From Cololabis saira (Eukaryota > Chordata > Actinopteri > Beloniformes > Belonidae), in contig NC_084596.1 of the NCBI RefSeq assembly GCF_033807715.1, forward strand, positions 37,736,958-37,800,957: a DNA stretch of 64,000 nt, in the 5' to 3' direction. Positions within the stretch are counted from its first letter, which is position 1. Every line of letters starts with the position of its first letter. A program made the position numbers and the translations under genes. The notes beneath the pieces were generated by a model, which saw only the letters and a list, made by a program, of their open reading frames with translations, ran no database searches and was not told where the DNA came from. Positions 24,367 to 35,679 of the stretch are shown in pieces.

Positions 24367-24694
24367 AGGCAGCACGGTGGCTTGGTGGTTAGCACTGTTG
24401 CCTCACAGCAAGAAGGTCCCCGGTTCAACTCCTAGGCCCGGCAGGGTCTTTCTGTGTGGAGTTTGCATGTTCTCCCCGTGCTTGCGTGGGTTTTCTCCGG
24501 GTACTCCGGCTTCCTCCCACAGTCAAAAAACATGCATATTAGGTTAATTGATGATTCTAAATTCCATGGTACTGTATATAGACTGGTGACCTGTCCAGGG
24601 TGAACCCCTGCTTCTCGCCTTTGATGAGCTGGGATAGGCTCCAGCAAACCCCCGTGCAAAGGATAAAACGGGTATAGAAAATTAATGGATGGAC
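24367..24694 (+). mobile_element. tRNA-derived SINE of the V-SINE/DANA-like type
   Basis: The 5' head has an A-box (TGGCTTGGTGG, 24378-24388) and a B-box (GGTTCAACTCC, 24422-24432) at tRNA-like spacing, forming an internal RNA polymerase III promoter. It is followed by the conserved core shared by vertebrate V-SINEs (TTTCTGTGTGGAGTTTGCAT ... TCTCCGGGTACTCCGGCTTCC). The 3' part contains GACCTGTCCAGGGTG and GCTGGGATAGGCTCCAGC, and the tail ends ATTAATGGATGGA. SINEs have no protein and depend on a partner LINE for reverse transcription, recognised through the 3' tail. The copy is nearly full length with scattered substitutions. Its boundaries are approximate because no clear target duplication was seen. 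Confidence 0.85.
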
Positions 24695-24699
24695 TACTT

Positions 24700-27585
24700 A
24701 TCAGCTGTTCTTATTGTATTAGAATACAGTAATTAATATTTTAGATACTTTAGGAAGCCAACTCCATTAACTGTCTTTATTTAACTGTGATATTATAAGT
24801 GAGCAACCAAAACTATTGCAATCTTAAGTCACAAAGTAATTTCTTTTATCCATTTAATTTTGCAGAAGAGTTCAACTAGCAGCATGTGAGATGAGGAATG
24901 AAGATGAGGGAGATATCAGGAAGAAGATAAATTAATTAGCAGGTCCCACTTCACTACTAAGTTGTGCATTAATTCTTTTTGCAAGTATTTTAACAATTCA
25001 AGCGTTATTATTTGTGTCATTCTTCTGATTCCTCTTTTCCTTCTTTGCTTGTTTCTTTAGCTAGACACTATTTGGCACACACTTTGCCACTGCTGAATTA
25101 TTCAAACTCCCAGCGTGTATACTTTGAAGTCTGACAGGTTGGTAAGTCTGGGCTGTTTGAACCACTCCACTGGATACTGTAAATGTAAGTTACAGTGGGG
25201 CACTATGGATGATTACACTTGTTTGAAACTCATGTTTGTACATTTTTTTTAGCTTAGTAAGACTGTTCTAAATGCCAGCATGCTTCGCTTTGATAAAGGG
25301 CTACAAAGAATGTAGCAAAAACAGGACAATAAGATCAGATAAATGAAAAACTTCCACTATAACTTCAGTAACTCATAGCAGGGTAAATAGATAAAACGGT
25401 TAGGTGTGAAGCAGAGGTGTGTACTGGAGGTAAGGTAAAAACAGAAAAGCAAATGAGTGGCTGAAACAAGTTTTCAAAATGGCCCAAACCAATAAAAACA
25501 ACAAGCAATCAGTAAGCCAGATGCTAATAAACCAAAGGGTTAGGAGGAGTAGAGCATGATGAGGGGGGCAGAAGGGAGCGGGAGAGAGAGTCTTCTAAAA
25601 GCAGGGCAGTGTGTAAGTGTGGCAGACTTAGTTACCCCGGGGCTTCCTTTACTCTCAAGTCTCCCCAGAGAAGCAATTAACAAAGAAATTATGGAAGAGT
25701 TCACCAGCAGTCTCTGGGTGTCTCGCATCCCGTTTAAGTGCGCTCATCACTTTTTCCATTACACAGACGCAGAGTGGAAATGGACAAAGACAAGGGTCAT
25801 GAGAGAAAATGACCGTTAACAGTCCCATGGTGGTCTATCGATGACATACTGACCTGATGCAATAGCTGTTTAATATAATCCCAGCTGCTGCTCCAGGCTA
25901 CCCTGGTAAGTGCTGTTCGCTTTTTTGGGAGACTACTTATCTGGTGTGATTATCAACAACTGACCCTCTGGCTAAGACATCTCAGGTTTGTTACTGTTTA
26001 TATGCTGATAAATGCATGTATCTGCAGTTAATGGCTACAAAATGAAACACCCATTACTAATTTAGACAGTATTAAGTAATATCAAGGTAGTAAATGTATC
26101 AATAAGGATATATAAGGCTGATGTCCCATTATTTTAAAATAATGAGCTGTACAGAAGGTTAGACTTGATTGATGACAGAGACATGTTACCTTCTGCACAA
26201 ACAACTTTCTTATATGATTTATTCAAAGTCAAAACTAATGATAAAAATAAATTCTTGTTTGCACCTAAAAGGGAAATTCTCAGACTGCGTGTATCTTAAA
26301 TCTAAATTAACAAGTAAATGTAGCATATGAGATATTAGATTATCTGTAGGTCATTGTGAGCAGTACATCTGCACTTAAAAAGCTAAGTCATATTTCAGCT
26401 CAATACGATGATAATAACTCTAATGCTACTTTACATATGAAAAAGCCAAGCAGCAATGATAATTGTTACTTTTATGAAAAAAATGGCTCTTCTTTTTAGA
26501 CCTCAAAAGAATGCAGAATTAATTTGGATAAACTGACCTGCAGATTTTAATTAGCTCATACTTTCATCTCTGTTTGGGTTTATCTTTGGCATCTAGCAGT
26601 GTCTGCTGTCAGATTGATGGATCGTTCATGCAATCTGGAAATGAACTTTCACTACACTTTGATGAAGTCACACAAAGAGACCCACTTCCCGTTACTAAAA
26701 CTGAACAGGCCTCGACAGAACTGTACTGGAGGGGAGGCGGTAGAGCCGTGCACAGCTCAGCGACACAAATACCTCACAGCTGCCACCCCAGATTCTGACT
26801 TCATTGTACAACCTGGGGAAGCAGCTCTCAGCCCTCCAACCCCTTCCACAACACATATCTGCATTCTAATTAAACCCAATCAAACCAATTACATCTAACA
26901 TTTACACTAAACAGGGACTCTATAAATAAAATAGATCTCTTCTAATTTGGGCGCTCAAGCATGAAAGACTTGGTAGCGGCGCCTGAACTCGTTTCTACCT
27001 TGATGGAAGAAGCAAAAATTCAGACGACTCATATTAAAGCTGGGCCACTGTGCACGACAGGTAGCTATTTTCAGGTTGAATTTTTGGTCTCAGATCTGAA
27101 GGTGCAGACAGCAACTCTCAAACATGCCATGCTGTTTTATTTATTCTTTTTTTTTTTTTTTTTTTACTAGTGAGTATGATTCTTGGGATTCTTGTTTACT
27201 CACACACTCTGTTAAAAACCAGCAAAAATATAATCATCTTTTTATCTGAACAATTTATCATATCTTCAAAATGTGCAAAACTGTACTTCTTTGCAGTTGA
27301 AGGCCACTTTTTATTCTAACTAAATACTAGTTGAAAATGACCAACGTTGACCACATGAGGAAAAAAAAAATCCATATATATATATATATATTATATATAT
27401 TTTATCTTCCTTTTTGAAATTAAAGTAACCTAGAAGAATAATACTTAAATTAAAAATAGTATCTAGAGCAGCGGCACAGTATTTGTCCTGAAATGTTCTT
27501 CTTGTTCCACTGTTGCAAAAGTTAAAATACACTGTGGGGCCAAAAAAATGAAGACATACTTTTCTTCTAATACTCTTGGCTTTGA
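24700..27585. other. Intergenic, no supported gene; GC-balanced segments at 25.55-25.9 and 26.57-26.9 kb
   Basis: The segment 25556-25819 is open in both directions (87 and 62 codons on opposite strands) without a recognisable family. A similar GC-balanced segment runs from 26574 to 26898. A T-run occurs near 27149-27165 and (TA)n bits near 27376-27400. They could be conserved non-coding blocks, but composition alone does not show that. Confidence 0.45.
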
Positions 27586-27589
27586 GTTG

Positions 27590-27752
27590 ACTTGCTCAAC
27601 TGCTTATTAAAGCAAATACCTAATCACATGCCAGTCATAAGCCACATTACCACATTCAGGCATGTAGTCATGGTCAAGATGACCTGCTGTAGTTCAATCT
27701 GAGCAATACAATTGTGGAGGGAGGGGATCTAATTGACTTTGAGTGTGACAAC
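27590..27752 (+). mobile_element. Tc1-like transposon fragment (5' leader and transposase start region)
   Basis: The stretch containing CAGGCATGTAGTCATGGTCA, then AGATGACCTGCTG and CTAATTGACTTTGAGTGTG, resembles the leader and first codons of the fish Tc1 family whose middle part lies at 63455-63876. The transposase start codon is not intact and the inverted repeats are absent. It ends abruptly where the L2-like LINE begins at about 27755. The call rests on remembered family sequence and should be treated as moderate. Confidence 0.5.
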
Positions 27753-27754
27753 TC

Positions 27755-29476
27755 TCTTCTCTCTCCACCACCTGCTCAACCACCCACTGGGTTAACTGCA
27801 GAAAAGTTTGCTTCCTACTTTACTGAAAAGGTTGGAAGTAACCAATTATCTGCCTGACCATCTTAGCTCACTCCAACCTGCTACTGGTGCCTCTCTCTGC
27901 TGTTTCCGATCTCTAAATGAGGACGAAATCTCTAAACTTGTAGTTGCCTCAAAACCAACAACATGTCCTCTTGATCCCGTTCCTACCGACATCCTGCAGA
28001 GCATTTTACAGACAGTCAAACCCGCAATAACCCACATTATAAACTCCTCTCTTAAATCTGGCATCTTTCCCTCTGCCTTCAAACAAGCTCAGGTCACCCC
28101 ACTGCTGAAAAAAAACCACACTCAACCCTGCACAGGTTGAAAACTATCGGTCGAGCTGTCTTCAGTCCGGTCTCACAGTTCCTTCAGGACAACTGCCTCT
28201 ATGATCCACATCAGTCCGGCTTTAGGCAGGGCCACTCCACAGAAACTGCTCTTCCGTCAGTTACTGAGTCACTACGGGCTGCCAGATCTGCTGGTCTATC
28301 CTCAGTCCTCATACTGCTGGACCTGTCTGCTGCCTTTGACACGGTCAACCACCACATCCTCCTCTCCTCACTGTCAACGCTTGGCATTTCAGGATCTGTC
28401 CTCTTGTGGTTCATGTCTTACCTCACAGGAAGATCCTTCAGAGTATCATGGCAAGGACGAGTGTCCAGATCGCATGAGCTGGCAACAGGGGTGCCACAGT
28501 GATCAGTGATTGGTCCTCTTCTCTTTTCACTATACACCTCTTCACTAGGTGAAATCATCAGCTCTCATGGCTTCTCCTACCACAACTATGCCGATGACAC
28601 CCAGCTTTTCCTTTCCTTCCCACCTGACGACACTAAATGGGAATATCAGCCTGTCTTTCTGATATTGCTGCATGGATGCAGGACCGTCACTTTCAGCTAA
28701 ATCTATCTAAGACTGAGCTAATTGTCTGTCCAGCCAGTCATTCCCTACCTCCTCAGATAAGCGTGCAATTGGATTCCACCAAACTTGTGCCCACTTTTGC
28801 CAACTTGTGCCAGCTGACCTTTAAGGACTATGTTGCCTCGGTTTCTCTGTCTTTCCAATTTGCTCTTTACAACATCAGGACTATCAGACCCTACCCGACA
28901 GACTAATGACACAGTCCTTGTTTCAGGCTCTGGTCATGTCACGCATTAACTACTGTAATTCTTTGTTGGTCGGCCTTCCTGCGTGCTCAATTAAACCTCT
29001 CCAGATGATCCAGAATGCAATTTCTCTGGACTGGCTTCCAGTTGCAGTGTGCATCAAGTTCAAAACTCTGCTTTTTTAGACTCTTCTCCTCCATTGTTCC
29101 CCGATAGTGGAACGACCTACCAAACTCTGTCCGATCCGCAGGGTCCGTACCTACTTTTAAGAGCAAGTTAAAGGCTCTTCAAGGAGCATTTCTGCATTTA
29201 GTTAACTTCTCTGCTCATTAGAATGAGTTTGAAGATTTATCCAGCTCTTTGCATGACTCAGCACTGAGAAAGCTGCATGCACTTATGCCAAACTGATATT
29301 ATGATTGTGAATTTTAAGACCTCGTTTTGGTGTATAAAGGGACTGTTGTGTTGGGTGGGAAGGGGAAAAAAAGATAAAAATCTAGCACCAGCTTGGCAGT
29401 GCCTGTGTCCAACTGGACTCACAGCAGTCTGACCAGCACTTATCCATGCTGTACGCTCCTGTGTGATTTCTTTTTT
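27755..29476 (+). mobile_element. L2-like non-LTR retrotransposon, reverse transcriptase region, degenerate
   Basis: RT motifs occur in order: GLTAEKFASYFTEKV, EISKLVVASKPTTCPLDPVP, KSGIFPSAFKQAQVTPLLKK, SGFRQGHSTETAL, LLDLSAAFDTVNH, TGRSFRVSW, [19 protein letters not shown], and the catalytic YADD box ([10 protein letters not shown], codons 28587-28598). The C-terminal part follows with SRINYCNSLLVGLP and WNDLPNSVRSAG. This order and the AFDTVNH/YADD signatures fit L2/CR1-like elements. The endonuclease domain is missing, as expected for 5' truncation. A frameshift near 28137, a GGA-to-TGA stop at 28500-28502 and a deletion near 29010-29060 make it non-functional. The 3' untranslated tail extends towards 29476. 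Confidence 0.9.
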
Positions 29477-29503
29477 GTATACTCGATATATTGCCCAGCC
29501 CTA
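29477..29503 (-). repeat. Orphan hAT-type terminus
   Basis: Read on the minus strand it begins TAGGGCTGGGCAATATAT, the start of a common fish hAT-type inverted repeat. No partner end with the same sequence and no duplication pair is visible nearby. It is either a single-ended relic or part of the adjacent LINE's history. Confidence 0.6.
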
Positions 29504-29689
29504 CTCACTGTTACATAAAAGTAACATCAGGGCCAAAAACTGAAGGAAAAATTACCAGAAAGGACAAAAAAGTCCTTAATGACCTGCATGGGCTAATGGG
29601 GTCTTGGTCCAAGTATTTGTGCGGTTTTAGTCAGGATCAAATTTAGAGCATAAATATTTCATATATCCCCTCTGTGCACTGAAGATTTT

Positions 29690-30712
29690 ATCTCGTCCTC
29701 CTTCAGTATCTGTACCAACTATTTATAAAGAAGCTGTGGTGAGGCCTCTGCTAAAAAAAATCTAACCTTGATCCTACAGTCCTCTCCAATTTTACACCAG
29801 TGTCTCATTTACCTTTTTTATTCCAAGCGTCCCTGGATGCTAATAAACCGGTGCTGCTAGTGATTCTGGACCTCACTGCAGCCTTTGACAATGACCTCTC
29901 CACATCTGGGATCCATTTTGAGCTCTGTCCTATTTTCAGTACACATGCTGCCATTAGGGTCAATCATTTCTCACCATAATGTCTCCTTTTATCTGTATGC
30001 AGATGATCTGCAAATCTATCTGCTAATCAAGTCTAGTTCATCAAATACCTTAAAATCCATCCAGAAAATGCCTCGATGACATTAAACCCTGGCTGTCTCA
30101 CTACTTACTCTGCTTAAATGACAGTACAACTGAATGCATTGTATTCAATCCTTCCAAGCACTCCACTAGCACTTATCTTAATTTGTCCCAGGGCTTGATG
30201 CCCTTTCCCCCTTACTATAACCATGTAGTCATAAATCTGTGTGTGGCTCTTGACAACACTTTAAAATTTGACAAACAGATCAACTCTGTTGTTGGGGTAA
30301 GCTTCTGGCAATTCTGACTCCAAGCCATTCTTGAGCCGTGGTGACCTTGAAAAGGCCAACACCTGTTGGAGGTTCCACGGACGAGGGTGAATAAGTGATT
30401 GCTCTATTTGCAGTAACTGATCCCAACCTCTGGAAGACGCTGCCCCCAGAGTTAAGGTTCTTTACTGACCTGTCTCATTTCAAATCCAAACTAAAGACCC
30501 ACCTGTTCAGATTGGCATTTGGCAAATAATAGCATTTTTTTATTATTATTATATTTTTCTAATTATATTTTAAACTGGAATAATTTTATTTTCTACATTT
30601 TTATGTGTCTTGATTTTTTTTGGGTTCCATTCTTTTATTTGAGTTTAGTTGTGAGGCACTTTGGTCAACCCTGGTTGTGTGCTATACAGTGCTATACAAA
30701 TAAAGATTGTTC
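29690..30712 (+). mobile_element. Second L2/CR1-like LINE copy with 3' tail
   Basis: RT fragments appear in order: KEAVVRPLLKK, LLVILDLTAAFD (palm block with first catalytic Asp) and FYLYADDLQIYL (YADD codons 29996-30007). Then come LNLSQGL and VALDNTLKFDKQI, and a clean C-terminus LWKTLPPELRFFTDLSHFKS ending in stop after FGK near 30528. The 3' untranslated region holds GTGCTATACAAATAAAG, an AATAAA-type polyadenylation signal, at about 30690-30706. A deletion removes the part between the AFD block and the PQGS region, and several stops occur. It belongs to a different LINE family from the copy just upstream. Confidence 0.85.
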
Positions 30713-30919
30713 AAGTGGTCATCATTGCAGCAGATTCATGTGCTTCAAAGGTTTCAACAATGTCTTCATTCATGTAATTTTACAAAACTTTGAACACACT
30801 GAAAGAATGCCAGAATATTTAGTTGACTTTTTTGACATTTTAATTCGTGCATCAGAAACTATTGGGAATATAGTCTTTAAATGGCTCTATACCCATAATA
30901 GTTTTGGTAATTTGGCCAC

Positions 30920-31023
30920 TGTGGCAGGGTGCAGGATTGGGGCGTGGTCTGCAGGGGAGAGAGGGAGTGCGGGGGAGTGGCACACAGGTGCGCGTGTCCC
31001 ATCAACCTCTCCACCCTGCCACA
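30920..31023. mobile_element. Short inverted-repeat element (104 bp) with 5-bp duplication
   Basis: The ends are TGTGGCAGGGTG and its perfect inverse CACCCTGCCACA (12 bp). They are flanked by GCCAC on both sides (30915-30919 and 31024-31028). The inside is GC-rich and purine-rich and has no coding capacity. A TG...CA terminus with a 5-bp duplication would suit a tiny solo LTR or TRIM-type element. The 12-bp perfect inverted ends would equally suit a MITE. The superfamily is not settled. Confidence 0.65.
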
Positions 31024-31029
31024 GCCACT

Positions 31030-33000
31030 AAGAAAAGGATTTGACCTGCATAGAGTCTTTGGGTTGAGCTGGAGAACCCACTGTTTTTTGAGGCTGGTAG
31101 TCAAACATCACTGTTAGAGATAATTAATAATGTGATGGAATAGAAGGAAATATCTACACCAATTTTCTAAAAAAAAATGGTATAAGACTTATACTACAAC
31201 AGTGCAATTTCCCTTAAGTGGATTCAGAAACATCTCACTGCTCAAATAATTTAGGCCAGATCATGAATGTCATGTTTTCTCCTGATGCTTAGGCACTAGT
31301 GTAAATAGCAGATTTGCTCATCTTGCAATGCAATCCTTGCTTTAGATGCTACTTAATAAATACAGAGTAATGCAATTACTCTGACATCAAACCCACACAC
31401 TGCAGCATGCTTTTACAATGAACAGAGTTTAAGTGTTTTTTCTTATGTTATTAGTTTGTTTTTAAGCGGATGAAGCTGCTATATACATATTCGTTTTGCA
31501 ACCACAGTCTGATAATTTGACATGTATTTCTTTGTGTGTCTTTTATCTTAATGCACATTTACAAATTAAGTCCTACAAAGCCTTATACTTCATCTTACTT
31601 AGTCTCAGAACGAAAGCACTACTTTAGATTTGTTGTGTATTTTATAAGCGCAGAATTGGAAAACTATTTGGCCCTCTCAAGGGCACATGGGTCTGGAAAG
31701 CTTTGAGTGCAGTTCCATTGTAAATGTACAACACTTTTCAAACCTTAATTCTAGCTTCGGCTAGGGACTGAACAGTTGAATCACAAATCTGTAAACCGTG
31801 GCGTCTTTTGATTGAAGCGGGTTGTTTCCAAATGAGAGCGGAGACCAGTTTTCCCTCCATCCATCTTGTCCATCCATCCTCGTTACCAAAAAAAACCCTT
31901 GCCTACAAGGCGCCCCGAGCCTCAACATTACTCCACTCCTGAAACCAGCTGATATTAAGACTGACTCTTCAATCCCAGACGATCGATGCCGTCACTTACC
32001 AGCTGAGTCACACCGCTGATTACAGCGTCTCTCAATTTACAGTGCTGTTGGTAAAAGTGGACCAAGAGAGGTAGGGGAGAAGGTGGGAGGGTGAACTGCT
32101 AGATGAAGTGGAGTCCCTGCTGGGCTGGTGTGGGCATGATATGTATTTAATGCCTCCAGGTGCAAGTGATTTCAAAGAAATAACTTTATTACTTTCAGTT
32201 AACATTAAGGGTTTTCAAATAAATAAATAAATAAATAAATACAAAAAAAAAATTCTTTAGTAACTTGGAAAACAACACTGCCAGAAAGGCTTCAGAGATT
32301 AATCCAGTCAGGTATGTAGAATATTTGAGATGACAGGGGTGGACGTTCATTTCCACCTGACTGCAGATATTTGTCTTTATCGATCTAACAATTCCTCTGG
32401 AATTGGAAGTAGAAAGATAGGGATGTTTAGAATCAAAAAGGCAGTGAGTTTATGACAGTTCTTTTAGGGGATTGGAGAGCAAACACCAGAACCAGAATGC
32501 TGAAAAGCACAATGTGAGATGCCTGACACATGGCTGCATGAAAAATCAGAGGAAAGAAGAAAAAAAAAAATCTATCCGTCCATCCACAGTCCTCCTCATG
32601 CTCTGTTATTGTCTGGGCCCATCTTCATTAGCCGTCTAAATGAGTTTCATTGGAGTTTAACAGAGGCTCTGATTGGATTTCTGCTAATAAATGATGTGTG
32701 TTCACAGCAGGTTGCTCCTGTTGGCTAGACCACACAGTGTTCAGTGTGTACAGCTTTTTGTGTATTTATGTCTGTGATGGGATGAGCAATAATAAAAACA
32801 TGCTTTTCTGTAATTATCAGACCCTAGATTTTAACTTAGTGTAAACTGTGTGACGTGAACAAGGTTATATATATATACATATAGGATACCAGCTACTTCT
32901 TGTTTTATGAGATTACATATATATTTAATTAGCATTTAAAAGCAAAGGGAAATTATTACACTGTGATAGCTGATAGTGAGCTTAATGTTCAGATGTCAAG
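31030..33000. other. Intergenic; possible conserved non-coding block at 32560-32740
   Basis: No gene is supported. An (AAAT)n run lies at 32217-32243. The segment 32560-32740 has balanced composition with TTCATTAG, ATTGTCTG and AATAAATGAT motifs and may be regulatory. The rest is AT-rich. Confidence 0.45.
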
Positions 33001-33039
33001 TGCCTTTTATACAACATTATATTTTTCAATTTCCAAAGG

Positions 33040-33325
33040 GATTCTTTTCATACAGGATGATTCTTCACATTGCACTGGGAGCAGACTCCAAGAAAGACAT
33101 TCTGAAGAGGCTATATCTCTCAGCTGGCCTGGAAACATCTTAGGATTCCACCAGATGAACTGGACAAAGTGGCTGGGCAGAGGGAAGTCTTCCCTGCTTC
33201 AGGTAATACCCCCGCAACCTGACACTGGATATGTGGTAGAAGATGTATGGATGTATGGATGGATGGATGGATGGATGGATGGATGGATGGATGGATGGAT
33301 GGATGGATGGATGTATGGATGATTT
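33040..33325 (+). mobile_element. 3' end of a non-LTR retrotransposon with (GGAT)n tail
   Basis: The text GATTCTTCACATTGCACTGG through GCTGGCCTGGAAAC, the following CCACCAGATGAACTGGAC and GCTGGGCAGAGGGAAGTCTT, then ACCCCCGCAACCTGACACTG, matches the well-known 3' segment of a fish LINE. That segment ends in a GATGGATGG microsatellite. The tetranucleotide array at 33245-33322 is the tail of this copy, expanded by slippage. No reverse transcriptase part is present, consistent with extreme 5' truncation. Confidence 0.7.
33245..33322. repeat. (GGAT)n microsatellite
   Basis: The array is about 14 perfect GGAT units (roughly 33256-33312) with imperfect GTAT-containing units at both edges. It forms the tail of the LINE 3' fragment. 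Confidence 0.97.
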
Positions 33326-33329
33326 TTCA

Positions 33330-35005
33330 CCCCATTGTGGTGGGCCTGTTATCTAGTGAGGTGTAATTGAAGGGTTTGGGTGTGAGGGTGGTAGATCGCA
33401 ATGTTGATTTATGAGATAATTTTATGCATAGAGCTGATGGCTGAGTGCCCTTATTAATTTTCAATTAACATTTAGCTTCATCATTGCCTTTAAGGTTTAT
33501 TAAACATATTTTGAACAATCATATCTTAATGTAGCAGCAAACATTTCTGCTGTATATAAAGGACAATGCAAAGAAGCGAGGAAGCACAATTACTCTCGGC
33601 AACCGCGCAAACTAAACTTTTGTTTGTTGTTTGTTTGTTAGTTAAACATTTCATGGAATGACAGTCCGTTTAGGTCTGAGATTCTGTTGTTCAAGTGGGA
33701 CACCACGTAGTTTGAGGTTGTATAAAACACATTTAACCGTGGTCCTATATTTAAAATTTTCTTTTGATTAAAAATAAATCAATAATCTTATTTGTCATTT
33801 TGAGATTTTGTAGAGATGCAGATTTTTAAACATGACTTTGGACGTTTAAAAAGATACATCTGAATTTTGTTACATTCTTGGCCAGGCAAAAGTTAGTATG
33901 ATACAATTCCTTGTACCTTTTGGATGACCACTTCTTGACTACATATTGTGGAGAGGTTCTTAGCAGGACAAGAGGCTTTTAATAGATCTCATTTGCTCAC
34001 AAGAAAATTATTCACTTCAGAAAGAAACAAACATAAAAACAAAAGCCACCTGCAAATATTGCTTTGACATTAAAAAGTGACAATAATCCTTTCACACACG
34101 CATAAAAAGACACGCCTAAAAAGGCATGGGTGTGTGAAACGTGTGGATATTAGTGATCTTTCCTTTCAGAGTGCATGTAGGAAATTGTTTAAATGATTCT
34201 TACGATGATTCACGAGGCTTTGTGCAGTACAGTTCAGTGTCAGTTGCTGTCGTGGATCAGTTTTTCTGAGATTTGGTCGGTTTTCTCAGTAGTCTTAGTT
34301 TTTTAATTGTCTGGACTCCTGTTTTGTGGTTAGCAGATCTTCCTCTTTTATGTTGAAAGCACATTCCCTGGTATGCGACTTGCTCTGTTCTTCCCTTTAA
34401 TCATCTACCTTTGTGTCTTGTTGTCCTTTGAGTGTTTGTATATTGTTTTGATTTTCATTTCTCGCTGGTTATTTCATCCTCTGTTTGTCTTGTTCTGTTT
34501 CATTTTGCTGTTGTTGCTACTTTGACCAGTCTCTTGGTGTTTGGGGCTCGGTCATTCCCGTTGTTGCAGCACCATAAGTTGTTATTAATGGAATTGTATT
34601 CTTCTATGAATTCCTGCTCCAAGCATCTTTCATGAGATGGATTCAGCCCTCTTCGACAGGAGGCTGAAAAGGATATGCGACGGCCTCAGAACCTGGCCAG
34701 CCTCGCCTTATTGCGCGCACCCTTGGCATTTGGTGGTCCTAAATGCAAGGGAAAAGACTGGAGCCTGTGTGGAGATCCTCCAGGAGGTGGCCAAGCACAA
34801 AATCAGGCTCTCCATAATCCAGGCGGCCTGCCTCTCTAACTGACCTTTAGGGCTGACCTCGTCATGTCTCCAGGGGCGCTCCAGGCTGCACCTCATCCTG
34901 TCTGAATATTTTATCTTTCACTGGTTGACTACATTTTGCTCCATATCTCTTTTAACCTAAACATGTAGAGTATACACTTGATGTCAATAATCACAGGTGA
35001 GTACT
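33330..35005. other. Intergenic; GC-rich unexplained segment at 34610-34880
   Basis: Most of this stretch is AT-rich. The segment 34610-34880 is markedly GC-richer, is open for 68 codons (34637-34843, start MDSALFDRRLKRICDG) and has an abrupt compositional edge. That suggests a captured repeat or eroded LINE piece. I do not recognise the protein and do not call it a gene. Confidence 0.4.
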
Positions 35006-35097
35006 GTGAGTACTAGGAATGGGCGATATTTTACCGTTCACGATAAACCGTCAAAAATATTCCCCACGGTAAGAATTTGTCATATCGCGGTAAAAAC

Positions 35098-35129
35098 GAT
35101 AAATTCCCGTTGATGATGTTTTTGTGTAA
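35098..35129 (+). repeat. 32-bp direct repeat, left copy
   Basis: It begins GATAAATTCCCGTTGATGA and recurs at 35491-35522 with one substitution (T to C). The two copies bracket the whole polypurine tract within the hAT element. Confidence 0.95.
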
Positions 35130-35172
35130 AACTGATTTATGGTTCTGCTTTAAATCCACGCACAACGTACTT

Positions 35173-35490
<318 letters not shown>

Positions 35491-35522
35491 GATAAATTCC
35501 CGTTGATGACGTTTTTGTGTAA
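35491..35522 (+). repeat. 32-bp direct repeat, right copy
   Basis: Partner of 35098-35129, differing at one position. Confidence 0.95.
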
Positions 35523-35679
35523 CAAACATGGTGGATCTGAGAGCGAGATAGATTTATAGTTAAAAAGGTGGAGTTGAATTGGTATTTTTTTATCGTAATT
35601 TTTATCGTTATCGGGATAAATGCCAGAAATTATCGTGATACATTTTTTAGTCCATACCACCCATCCCTAGTGAGTACAC

